In this document: in pieces, positions 47,107-54,375 of the stretch | Layout: each line of letters begins with the position of its first letter | Position numbering within the stretch: the stretch's first letter is position 1 | Assembly (NCBI RefSeq): GCF_008360935.1 | Contig: NZ_SRXO01000021.1 | Location: forward strand, 1 to 64,000 | Direction: 5' to 3' | DNA from: Siccirubricoccus phaeus | GTDB taxonomy: Bacteria; Pseudomonadota; Alphaproteobacteria; Acetobacterales; Acetobacteraceae | Length of the DNA: 64,000 nucleotides | The notes under the pieces: generated by a model | Database searches by the model: none | What the model was told of the DNA's origin: nothing | What the model saw: the letters and a program-made list of their open reading frames with translations, nothing else | Translations under genes and position numbers: made by a program

Positions 47107-48912
47107 TCACCAAGCCGTCCGCAGCCCCTGTTCGGGGTCGCCGCCGCGGAGCGCGGCCAGCGCCTCGCTCAGCCGGATGAGTCGCGCCTGGGCCGTGGCA
47201 TCGTTGGTTTCCGCAAGCAAAAGCTGGGCCGCGTCGCGGTCTGCGACCAATTCCGCCTCGCCCCGCAGCAGACCGAAGAAGTGCCACCACCCGTCCAGCG
47301 CCTCCGCCGGTTGCGCCTCCTGCAGCGAAGCGGCCGAGAGGCCCTGGGGCCGCAACGCCCAGGCCATGGCCGCACCGAGCCCATAATGGGCGAGGTGGTC
47401 CATCAGCGCCGCCGAGTCAAGCAGGGGGGCCTCCGCCAGGAAGCGCAGCAGGGCGGCGCGCAGCGCCACGCAATCGCCTTCCGGCAGGTCGAGCGCGGCG
47501 AAAGGCTCCTCCACTTCCGGCAACAGCGCGGGGTGCCGCAGCAGGATGGCCAGCAGGTTGCGCGCCCGCTCCAGCCTGATGGCGGCGAGGTCGATCGGCG
47601 CGCGGCGTGGCGTGACGGGGCCGGGCCGCGCCGCGCCGCCACCGCGGCGGTTGCCGGCGAAGAAGCGGTCCAGCAGCGCGCGGCGATATTCGGCCGCCAG
47701 CGCCTTGTCCGGGATGGCGCGCGCAGCGGCCTCCAGCCGGTGGCGCAGCGCGGCGCGCTGCTCCGGCGTCTCCAGCCGCTTGCCCTCGGCCAGCAGATCG
47801 TAGAGCGCGGCGGAAAGCGGCCGGGCGGCCTGCAGCACCGCCTCGAAGGCGCGGCGGCCGCCCTTCAGGATCAGCGTGTCGGGATCCTCGCCGCCGCTCA
47901 GCATGGCGAGCTTCAGGCTGCGCTCCGGCGCCAGCAGCGGCAGGGCCAGCTCCGCCGCCCGGGCCGCGGCGCGGGCGCCGGCGGCATCACCGTCGAAGCT
48001 CAGCACCGGCTCCGGCGAGATCTGCCACAGCGCCTCGAGCTGCTCCGCCGTCAGCGCGGTGCCGAGCGGCGCCACGGCGCCGGCGAACCCCGCCTGGTGC
48101 AGGGCGATGACGTCCATATAGCCCTCGACCACCAGCAGCACGGCGCCGCGGAACACCCCCTCCCGCGCCTGGTCCAGGCCGTAGAGGCTGCGGCGCTTCT
48201 GGAACAGCGCGGTTTCCGGTCCGTTGACGTATTTCGGCTGGCCGTCGCCCAGGATGCGGCCGCCGAAGGAGATGGTGCGGCCGCGCCGGTCGCGGATGGG
48301 GAACATGACCCGGCCGAAGAACATATCCGTGAGGCCGGCTTCCGGCCTCTCCGGGTCGCGCGGCTTCATCAGCCCGGCCTCGACGAGCTGGGCCGGCTCG
48401 ATGCCCTCGGCCTTCAGCTCGGCGGCCAGCGCGCCGCGCCCCTCGCCGGACCAGCCGAGGCCGAAGCGCTCGATCGTCTCCTCGGTCAGGCCGCGGCGCT
48501 GCAGATAGTCCAGCGCGGGCCGGCCTTCGGGCAGGCGCAGGCGGCGGCGATAGGCGGCCTCCGCCGCGGCCAGCACGGCATGCAGGTCGCGGGCGCGGCG
48601 CTCCCGCGCCGCGGCCTCGGGCGTGGGTTTCGGCACCTCCAGCCCGGCCTCGCGCGCCAGCCGCTCCACCGCCTCGGGGAAGCTCGCCCCCTCGCCGCGC
48701 ATGAGGAAGGTGATGGCATCGCCATGCGCGCCGCAGCCGAAGCAGTGGAAATGGTCGTCATAGACGTAGAAGCTCGGCGTCTTCTCGTTGTGGAAGGGGC
48801 AGCAGCCCTTCCACTGCCGGCCATTCCGGGCCAGCCGCGTCTTGCGGCCGATGAGCTGGGCCAGCGGGGTGCGGGCGCGCAGCTCCTCGAGAAAGGCGGG
48901 GGGGAGGGCCAT
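47107..48912 (-). CDS. dnaG: DNA primase
   Basis: DnaG makes RNA primers at the replication fork. The 601-aa protein has the zinc-ribbon motif CCPFHNEKTPSF...FHCFGCGAHGD (about 35-68), the RNA-polymerase domain with YVNGPETALFQKRRSLYGLDQAR, and TOPRIM motifs LVVEGYMDVIALHQAGF and FDGDAAG. The C-terminal part that binds DnaB is present. It lies between a META-domain gene and rpoD. Confidence 0.98.
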   Translation of the reverse strand: MALPPAFLEELRARTPLAQLIGRKTRLARNGRQWKGCCPFHNEKTPSFYVYDDHFHCFGCGAHGDAITFLMRGEGASFPEAVERLAREAGLEVPKPTPEAAARERRARDLHAVLAAAEAAYRRRLRLPEGRPALDYLQRRGLTEETIERFGLGWSGEGRGALAAELKAEGIEPAQLVEAGLMKPRDPERPEAGLTDMFFGRVMFPIRDRRGRTISFGGRILGDGQPKYVNGPETALFQKRRSLYGLDQAREGVFRGAVLLVVEGYMDVIALHQAGFAGAVAPLGTALTAEQLEALWQISPEPVLSFDGDAAGARAAARAAELALPLLAPERSLKLAMLSGGEDPDTLILKGGRRAFEAVLQAARPLSAALYDLLAEGKRLETPEQRAALRHRLEAAARAIPDKALAAEYRRALLDRFFAGNRRGGGAARPGPVTPRRAPIDLAAIRLERARNLLAILLRHPALLPEVEEPFAALDLPEGDCVALRAALLRFLAEAPLLDSAALMDHLAHYGLGAAMAWALRPQGLSAASLQEAQPAEALDGWWHFFGLLRGEAELVADRDAAQLLLAETNDATAQARLIRLSEALAALRGGDPEQGLRTAW

Positions 48913-48999
48913 GGCGTGGGGATAGCATAGCGTCCGCGCGACCGGATGCGGGAGGGTCGCCAGACCGTGCCGGCGGGTTTGCGGCGGGCGCCGCCCGCC

Positions 49000-49452
49000 T
49001 CAGGGCGCCCGCTGCCAGAGCTGCGCCCCGCCGGAGGCCAGCCCCAGCCGCAACCTCTCGCCTTCCAGCCGATAGCTGCGGATCTGCGCCGCTTCCCGCG
49101 CCAGCCGCGGTTCCAGCGAGCCGGGTGCGCAGGCCGCGCGCGTCGTCACCAGCGGGCCGAAGGCGATGCGGCCCTGGTCCGGCGCCTCTGCCGTGGCGGT
49201 CCAGCGCCCGGCGCCGCGATTGCAGTCCAGCCGCATGGCCAGGCGCCCATCCGGGCCGAGGCGCAGCTCGTAGCGCGTTGGATCCGCCGGCACGACCGCG
49301 GCGGCCGGATCGCCGGGCGGAAGAAGGCGTTCCAGCCGCCAGGCCGTGTCGGCCAGGGGCGGCCCGGCGGTGGGCGGCGCGCCGGCAGGGGCCTGCGCCG
49401 CCGCCGGCGCGGCCAGGGCGGCAAGCAGGCAGGCGATCGGCAGGGGCCGCAT
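49000..49452 (-). CDS. exported META-domain protein
   Basis: The 150-aa protein has a signal peptide (about 1-20, ending AAAQA) and a single META/HslJ-like beta domain: ADTAWRLERLLPPG, YELRLGPDGRLAMRLDCNRGAGRW, IAFGPLVTTRAACA and a C-terminal LRLGLASGGAQLWQR. Members are periplasmic or outer-membrane-linked and are connected with stress or antibiotic tolerance in some bacteria, with no defined activity. It lies three bases after yqeY and 87 bp before dnaG, so it is an unusual insert in the macromolecular-synthesis operon. Confidence 0.85.
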   Translation of the reverse strand: MRPLPIACLLAALAAPAAAQAPAGAPPTAGPPLADTAWRLERLLPPGDPAAAVVPADPTRYELRLGPDGRLAMRLDCNRGAGRWTATAEAPDQGRIAFGPLVTTRAACAPGSLEPRLAREAAQIRSYRLEGERLRLGLASGGAQLWQRAP

Positions 49453-49455
49453 CGC

Positions 49456-49920
49456 TCAGCCCCCCAGCGCCGCCTTCACCAGCGGCCCGGCCTTCGCCAT
49501 GTCCAGGCTGGCGGCGTGCTTCGCCTTCAGCGCCGCCATCACCTTGCCCATCTCCTTGATGCTGCTGGCGCCGGTTTCCGCCACCGCCTCGGCCACCGCC
49601 GCGCGCATCGCCGCCTCATCCATCTGCTGCGGCAGGAAGCTTTCGATGACGGCGATCTCCGCCTCCTCCTTCGCCGCCAGCTCCGGCCGGTTGCCCTGGC
49701 GGTAGAGCTCGACGCTCTCGCGGCGGGACTTCGCCATGCCGCGCAGCATGGCGAGGATCTGCTCCTCCGGCACCTTGTCCACGCCGGAGGGGCGGGCGGC
49801 GATGTCCACATCCTTCAGCTTCGCGGTGATCATGCGGAGGGTGGAGGTACGGGCGACGTCCTTGGCCAGCATCGCCGCCTTCAGGGCGGCGGTGAAACGG
49901 CTGCGCAGGTCCTCGGCCAT
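49456..49920 (-). CDS. GatB/YqeY domain protein
   Basis: The 154-aa protein matches the YqeY family, which resembles the tRNA-binding tail of the amidotransferase subunit GatB. It begins LRSRFTAALKAAMLAKDVARTSTLRMI, has EEQILAMLRGMAKSRRESVELYRQGNRPELAAKE and IESFLPQQMDEAAM, and ends in a helical region. The function is not settled. It is the first gene of the yqeY-META-dnaG-rpoD set and divergent from carA, an order common in alphaproteobacteria. Confidence 0.93.
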   Translation of the reverse strand: MAEDLRSRFTAALKAAMLAKDVARTSTLRMITAKLKDVDIAARPSGVDKVPEEQILAMLRGMAKSRRESVELYRQGNRPELAAKEEAEIAVIESFLPQQMDEAAMRAAVAEAVAETGASSIKEMGKVMAALKAKHAASLDMAKAGPLVKAALGG

Positions 49921-50049
49921 GGCGGTCTCCTCCGGGCGTGATGGCGGGCGGCCGTTCCGGCCGGCAGGCCGGAATCACGCGAGCAGATATCGGGCGGGGG
50001 AGGTAGCATGCGCGGCCAGGGAGGCAAGGCGGCCGGGTCGTGTCGTTTT

Positions 50050-50066
50050 TGGGAAATCATTTCCCA
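50050..50066. promoter_or_regulatory. upstream palindromic operator of carA (copy 1)
   Basis: TGGGAAATCATTTCCCA is a perfect inverted repeat, TGGGAAA-N3-TTTCCCA. Its centre lies 38 bp from the centre of an identical-armed copy at 50088-50104, about 3.6 helical turns. It sits at about -67 to -51 relative to the predicted transcription start. Confidence 0.8.
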
Positions 50067-50081
50067 CGCACCTTGGCGCCC

Positions 50082-50110
50082 TTGAGATGGGAAATGCTTT
50101 CCCACATAAT
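50082..50110 (+). promoter_or_regulatory. carA promoter (sigma-70 type) giving a leaderless transcript
   Basis: TTGAGA (50082-50087) and CATAAT (50105-50110) each match five of six consensus bases and are separated by exactly 17 bp. The first base expected to be transcribed is about 50117, which is the A of the first ATG. The 17-bp spacer is itself the palindrome at 50088-50104, so a bound regulator would block RNA polymerase. Confidence 0.75.
50088..50104. promoter_or_regulatory. palindromic operator within the carA promoter (copy 2)
   Basis: TGGGAAATGCTTTCCCA has the same seven-base arms as the copy at 50050-50066; only the central three bases differ. It exactly fills the space between the -35 and -10 hexamers of the carA promoter. 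Confidence 0.85.
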
Positions 50111-50116
50111 GCAGCC

Positions 50117-51589
50117 ATGCGCACGGTCGAAGACATCATCGCCCTGCTCGGCGGCCCGGAGGCCGCGGCACGGCATTGCGGCATCGGCACCGAGGCGGTG
50201 CGCAAATGGCGCCAGACCAAGGCCATTCCGGCCCGGCACTGGCCGGCGATCCTCGCCGCCACCGGCCTGCCCCTGGCCGAACTGCCCGGCGCCCCCGAAC
50301 CCCGCGCGGAGACCAAGATGAGCGACGCCCCCGCCCCCGACGCCGTGCCCGAAGGCGAAGGGGCCTCCCGCGCGCCCGAGGGCAAAGGGATCTTCCGCGC
50401 GCCCGAGGGCAAAGGGATCTTCCGCGCGCCCGAGGGCGCGACCGCCTGCCTGGTGCTGGGGGATGGCAGCGTCTTCTGGGGGCGCGGCTTCGGCGCCCAT
50501 ACCCCGCCCCAGGGCTCCCTGCCCGCCGAGATCTGCTTCAACACCGGCATGACGGGCTATCAGGAGACCCTGACCGACCCCTCCTATGCCGGGCAGATCA
50601 TCACCTTCACCTTCCCGCATATCGGCAATGTCGGCGCCAATCCGGAGGATATCGAGGCGGTGACGCCGGCCGCCCGCGGCCTGATCGTCAAGCAGGACGT
50701 GACCGAGCCGGCCAATTACCGCGCCACGCGCCACCTGGATGACTGGCTGAAATCGCATGGCGTGCCGGGCATCGCCGGGCTGGACACGCGGGCGCTGACC
50801 GCCCGCATCCGCGATGGCGGGGCGCCGAACGGGGTGCTCGCCTTCCCCGAGGATGGCCGCTTCGACCTCGCCGCCCTGCGCGCGGCGGCCGCCGCCTGGC
50901 CAGGGCTGGAGGGGATGGACCTGGCGAAGGAGGTCTCCTGCCGCCAGGCCTATCACTGGGACGAGACGCGCTGGGCCTGGCCGGAGGGCTTCGGCCGCCA
51001 GACGGCGCCGAAGCACAGGGTCGTCGCGGTGGATTACGGCGCCAAGCGCAACATCCTGCGCTGCCTCGCCTCGGCGGGCCTCGACGTGACGGTGGTGCCG
51101 GCGACGGCCACCGCCGAGGAGATCCTGCGCCACCAGCCGGATGGCGTCTTCCTCTCCAACGGCCCCGGCGACCCGGCGGCGACGGGCGAATACGCCGTGC
51201 CCGCCATCCGCGCGGTGCTGGAGCGGAAGGTGCCGGTCTTCGGCATCTGCCTCGGCCACCAATTGCTCGGCCTGGCGCTGGGCGGCAGCACCTACAAGCT
51301 GGAACGCGGCCATCGCGGCGCCAACCAGCCGGTGAAGGACCTGACCACCGGCAAGGTGGAGATCACCAGCCAGAATCACGGCTTCGCGGTGGACGAGAAG
51401 AGCCTGCCGGCAAGCGTCAAGGTGACGCATATCTCGCTTTTCGACGGCTCGAATGAAGGGCTGATGGCGACCGACCTGCCGGCCTTCTCCGTGCAGTACC
51501 ACCCGGAAGCCAGCCCCGGCCCGACGGATAGCCACTACCTGTTCCACCGCTTCGTCGCGCTGATCGAGAAGCACAAGCAAGCCGCCTGA
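50117..51589 (+). CDS. carA: carbamoyl-phosphate synthase small subunit with N-terminal HTH domain
   Basis: CarA hydrolyses glutamine and passes ammonia to CarB for carbamoyl phosphate, used for arginine and pyrimidines. This 490-aa form is about 100 residues longer than usual. Residues 1-60 form a Cro/YdaS-like helix-turn-helix (IIALLGGPEAAARHCGIGTE, then VRKWRQTKAIPARHWP), resembling short HTH proteins encoded near carA in related bacteria. Residues about 77-105 are a repeated PEGKGIFRA linker. The CarA core follows from about 108, with the glutaminase nucleophile Cys378 (FGICLGHQ) and His462/Glu464 (YHPEA). The frame is unbroken. The first ATG (50117) lies at the predicted transcription start. 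An internal ATG at 50318 (Met68) has GGAG six bases upstream and would give normal CarA. Two palindromic operators lie upstream. Confidence 0.93.
   Translation: MRTVEDIIALLGGPEAAARHCGIGTEAVRKWRQTKAIPARHWPAILAATGLPLAELPGAPEPRAETKMSDAPAPDAVPEGEGASRAPEGKGIFRAPEGKGIFRAPEGATACLVLGDGSVFWGRGFGAHTPPQGSLPAEICFNTGMTGYQETLTDPSYAGQIITFTFPHIGNVGANPEDIEAVTPAARGLIVKQDVTEPANYRATRHLDDWLKSHGVPGIAGLDTRALTARIRDGGAPNGVLAFPEDGRFDLAALRAAAAAWPGLEGMDLAKEVSCRQAYHWDETRWAWPEGFGRQTAPKHRVVAVDYGAKRNILRCLASAGLDVTVVPATATAEEILRHQPDGVFLSNGPGDPAATGEYAVPAIRAVLERKVPVFGICLGHQLLGLALGGSTYKLERGHRGANQPVKDLTTGKVEITSQNHGFAVDEKSLPASVKVTHISLFDGSNEGLMATDLPAFSVQYHPEASPGPTDSHYLFHRFVALIEKHKQAA
50312..50320 (+). promoter_or_regulatory. internal ribosome binding site and start codon for CarA without HTH
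   Basis: GGAG (about 50308-50311) followed by ACCAAG and ATG at 50318-50320 is a standard ribosome site in frame with carA. Translation from it gives a protein starting MSDAPAPDAVPEG that contains the repeat linker and whole CarA core but no helix-turn-helix. By contrast the first ATG has no ribosome site, as expected for a leaderless start. Confidence 0.6.
50344..50438. repeat. 27-bp tandem repeat encoding a CarA linker
   Basis: Two exact 27-bp units (50371-50397 and 50398-50424) are preceded by a degenerate unit (50344-50370) and followed by a 14-base partial unit (50425-50438). They encode VPEGEGASR, APEGKGIFR, APEGKGIFR and APEGA between the helix-turn-helix and CarA parts. Unit length is a multiple of three, so copy number can change without frameshift. 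Confidence 0.95.
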
Positions 51590-51591
51590 GC

Positions 51592-52689
51592 ATGCGTCAG
51601 CGCCGCGCCCTGCTGGCCACCGCGCATTTCGCCCATGTCGCGGGATCGGAGCTGGTGCTGCTGGAAGCGGCGGAGGCGCTGGCGGCGCGCGGCTTCGCCT
51701 GCGAGATATTGAGCTGCCTGGCCGAAGGGCCGATGGCGGCGCTGGCCGCCGCCGCCGGCGTCCCGCTGCGGCATGGGCCGGCCGCGATCCGCGCCTTCGA
51801 CTATGATCTGCTCTGGCTGCAGCACCGCTTCGAGACGCTGTTCGACTACCGGCCGGAGCCGGAGGCGCGGGAGCGCAGCCTCTTCGTCTTCGCCCATCTG
51901 GACCGGAGCTGGGATTTCGCCCAGCCGGGGGTGCTGGCGGAGCCCTTCCTGGCCGACGCCATCCTGGTGCCTTCGGAGGAAGGGGAGGCGCAGGTGATCG
52001 CCGCCGGCTTGCCGGCGGAGAAGGTGATGGTGTTCCGCAACGCCGCCCCGCCCGGCTTCGCCCGGCCGGCGGGCGCGCCCCGCAGGGCGCTGCGGCGGTT
52101 GCTGGTGGTCTCCAACCACGCCCCGCCGGAGGTGCTGGCCGCCCTGCCCCTGCTGCGCGCGGCGGGGCTGGAGGTGGTGCATTGGGGCCTGGGCGGCGAG
52201 GTGGTGGGGCAGCGCCTGACCGCCGCCGACCTGGACGCGGCGGATGCGGTGCTGAGCATCGGCAAGACCGTCCCCTATGCGCTGCGGGCCCGGCTGCCGG
52301 CTTTCGTCTATGACCATTTCGGCGGGCCGGGCTGGCTGGACGCGAGGACGCTGCACAGCGCCGCCCGCCATCATTTCTCCGGCCGCTGCTGCGCGCGGCC
52401 TTTGGCGCCGGAGGCGCTGGCGGCGGAGCTGCTGGAGGGCTTCCCCGCCGCCGCCGCTTTCGCCGCCGCCCTGCCGGAGGCCGCCCTGGCGCCCTTCGCG
52501 CTGGAACGGGTGATGGATGCGCTGCTGGCCGGGCTGGAGACGGCACCGACGGCAGAGGCCCGCCGCGCCGGGCTGGCGGCGCTGGAGCCGCAGCTCAGTG
52601 CCGAGCGGCACCTGGCCGCGGCGGCGGCGCATTACTACAGCGAATGGCTCTGGCAGCGCCGCCTGATCGCGGCGTCGGCGCCGGGCTGA
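51592..52689 (+). CDS. putative GT-B glycosyltransferase-like protein
   Basis: This 365-aa protein looks like a GT-B fold: an N-terminal Rossmann half (RALLATAHFAHVAGSELVLLEAAEALAARGF), VPSEEGEAQVIAAGLPAEKVMVFRNAAPP at the hinge and LLVVSNHAPPEVLAALPLLRAAG in the second half. The usual EX7E motif is not clear, so activity is uncertain; similar proteins occur in glycan loci. It begins two bases after carA, so it is translated from the same mRNA as carA, although nothing obvious links it to carbamoyl phosphate. Confidence 0.65.
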   Translation: MRQRRALLATAHFAHVAGSELVLLEAAEALAARGFACEILSCLAEGPMAALAAAAGVPLRHGPAAIRAFDYDLLWLQHRFETLFDYRPEPEARERSLFVFAHLDRSWDFAQPGVLAEPFLADAILVPSEEGEAQVIAAGLPAEKVMVFRNAAPPGFARPAGAPRRALRRLLVVSNHAPPEVLAALPLLRAAGLEVVHWGLGGEVVGQRLTAADLDAADAVLSIGKTVPYALRARLPAFVYDHFGGPGWLDARTLHSAARHHFSGRCCARPLAPEALAAELLEGFPAAAAFAAALPEAALAPFALERVMDALLAGLETAPTAEARRAGLAALEPQLSAERHLAAAAAHYYSEWLWQRRLIAASAPG

Positions 52690-52707
52690 CAACAGGGAGG
52701 AAAGCGC

Positions 52708-53466
52708 ATGTTCGATCTGAAGGGCCGGGTCGGGTTGGTCACCGGCGGTAATGGCGGCATCGGCCTCGGCTTCGCCCGGGGCCTCGCCAAGGGGGGCGCC
52801 GCGGTGATGGTGGCCGGCCGCAATGCGGAGAAGAACGCGGCGGCGGTGGCGGAGCTGGCGGCGCTCGGCGCCATAGCGGATTCCGTCGTGGTGGACGTCA
52901 CCGACGAAGCCAGCATCAACGCCATGGTGGCGGCGACCGTCGCCCGCCTCGGCCGGCTGGACATCCTGGTGAACAATGCCGGCATCAACATCCGCAACCG
53001 GCCGGAAGTCTACGACCTGGCCGATTGGCACCAGGTGATCGCCACCAACCTGACCAGCACCATGTTGGCGAGCAAGGCGGCCTTCCCGCATCTGAAGGCC
53101 AGCGGGCAGGGGCGGGTGATCAACAACGGCTCCATGCTCTCCATCTTCGGCCTGCCGCTGCATGCCGCCTATGGCGCCAGCAAGGGCGGGGTGGTGCAGC
53201 TCACCAAGAGCCTGGCGGTGGCCTGGGCGCCGGACGGCATCACGGTGAACTGCATCCTGCCCGGCTGGATCGACACCGACCTGACCCGCAAGGCACGCAC
53301 CGACATGCCGAAGCTGAACGACAACGTCCTCTCCCGCACGCCCAGCCTGCGCTGGGGCTCGCCGGCGGATTTCGAGGGGGTGGCGGCCTTCCTCGGCAGC
53401 GCGGCCAGCGCCTTCATCACCGGGGTGGCGATCCCGGTGGATGGCGGCTTTTCGGTGAATGGATAG
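52708..53466 (+). CDS. short-chain dehydrogenase/reductase
   Basis: This 252-aa classical SDR oxidoreductase uses NAD(P). It has the cofactor motif TGGNGGIGLG, NNAG (LDILVNNAGI), catalytic Ser in NNGSMLS, Tyr-x3-Lys in YGASKGG, and a C-terminal ITGVAIPVDGGFSVNG. Relatives include gluconate and 2-deoxygluconate dehydrogenases, but the substrate is not known. It starts 18 bp after the preceding gene with AGGAGG-like GGGAGGAAAG upstream, and its end overlaps the LysE-type gene by eight bases. Confidence 0.92.
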   Translation: MFDLKGRVGLVTGGNGGIGLGFARGLAKGGAAVMVAGRNAEKNAAAVAELAALGAIADSVVVDVTDEASINAMVAATVARLGRLDILVNNAGINIRNRPEVYDLADWHQVIATNLTSTMLASKAAFPHLKASGQGRVINNGSMLSIFGLPLHAAYGASKGGVVQLTKSLAVAWAPDGITVNCILPGWIDTDLTRKARTDMPKLNDNVLSRTPSLRWGSPADFEGVAAFLGSAASAFITGVAIPVDGGFSVNG

Positions 53467-54106
53467 AGCCTTGCCCAGCCTCCACACCCTCCTCGTCTTC
53501 GCCGCCCTCTCGCTCGGCCTGGCCCTGACGCCGGGGCCGAACATGCTCTACCTCGTCTCCCGCTCGCTCGCGCAGGGGACGGGGGCGGGGATGGTCTCGC
53601 TCTTCGGCTGCCAGGCCGGGTCGCTGGCCATCATGCTGGCGGCATCCGCCGGCATCACCGCGGCGCTGCTCGCCATTCCCTATGCCTGGGACGTGCTGCG
53701 GCTGGGCGGCGCGGCCTATCTCGCCTTCCTTGCCTGGCAGAGCCTCCGGCCCGGCGGCCAGCCCCTGTTTGCCCCGCGGCCGATGCCGAAGGAGCCGTCC
53801 TGGCGGCTGTTCAGCGTGGGCTTCGCCACCGCGGCGCTGAACCCGAAGGTGGCGCTGTTCTACATGGCGGTGCTGCCGCCCTTCATCGACCCGGCGCGCG
53901 GCCATGTCTTCCTGCAGGGCGCGCTGCTCGGCGCGGTGCAGATCGCCGTCTGCACCCTGTTCGATGCTGTGCTGGTCTGGGGCGCCGCCGCCACCGCCCG
54001 CTTCCTCGGCACAAGGCCGATCTGGATGGCGGTGCAGCGCTGGGTGCTGGGCGCCGCGCTCGGCCTGCTGGCGGTGAAGCTGGCGACGCAGCGGAGCACG
54101 ACGTGA
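53459..54106 (+). CDS. LysE/RhtB-family amino acid exporter
   Basis: The 215-aa inner-membrane protein has about six hydrophobic helices and the family motif LALTPGPNMLYLVSRSLAQGTGAGM near the start, then GAAYLAFLAWQSLR and FATAALNPKVALFYMAVLPPF. Members export amino acids such as lysine, threonine or homoserine lactones. Placement between carA and carB hints at arginine or a related compound; this is inference. It overlaps the SDR gene by eight bases and the next gene by four. Confidence 0.93.
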   Translation: MDRALPSLHTLLVFAALSLGLALTPGPNMLYLVSRSLAQGTGAGMVSLFGCQAGSLAIMLAASAGITAALLAIPYAWDVLRLGGAAYLAFLAWQSLRPGGQPLFAPRPMPKEPSWRLFSVGFATAALNPKVALFYMAVLPPFIDPARGHVFLQGALLGAVQIAVCTLFDAVLVWGAAATARFLGTRPIWMAVQRWVLGAALGLLAVKLATQRSTT

Positions 54107-54363
54107 CGCTGGTGTTCCTGGCGCTGCTGGCGCTGTCCTGGACGGGCCTCTCGCTTGCTCTGCTGGCCATGCTGTTCCGCCGGATGATGCCGCCGCGCCT
54201 TGCCGCCTGGCGAGCCTTCGGCCTTGGCCTGGTGGTGAACGGCTTCTGCGCCTGGTTCGCCGCGCCCGGGGAGCCTCTGGCCGCCCTCGCCCTGATCCTC
54301 CTCTCTCACCTGCTGCTGCTGCCGCCCCTGCTGCTGGCGGCGCGGCGCGAACCCCTTGCCTGA
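54103..54363 (+). CDS. 86-aa membrane protein of unknown function
   Basis: A GTG start overlaps the exporter stop (GTGA). The 86 residues form about three hydrophobic helices (1-24, 34-53, 58-78) with positive loops (FRRMMPPRLAAWR) and a basic end. It matches no family I know. Position and overlap suggest co-translation with the exporter. Twelve bases separate it from carB. Confidence 0.7.
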   Translation: MTLVFLALLALSWTGLSLALLAMLFRRMMPPRLAAWRAFGLGLVVNGFCAWFAAPGEPLAALALILLSHLLLLPPLLLAARREPLA

Positions 54364-54375
54364 ACCGGACCTCCC

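Noticed and set aside
50344-50438. CRISPR-like repeats in carA
   Set aside because: Units are directly tandem without spacers and are in frame within a coding region.
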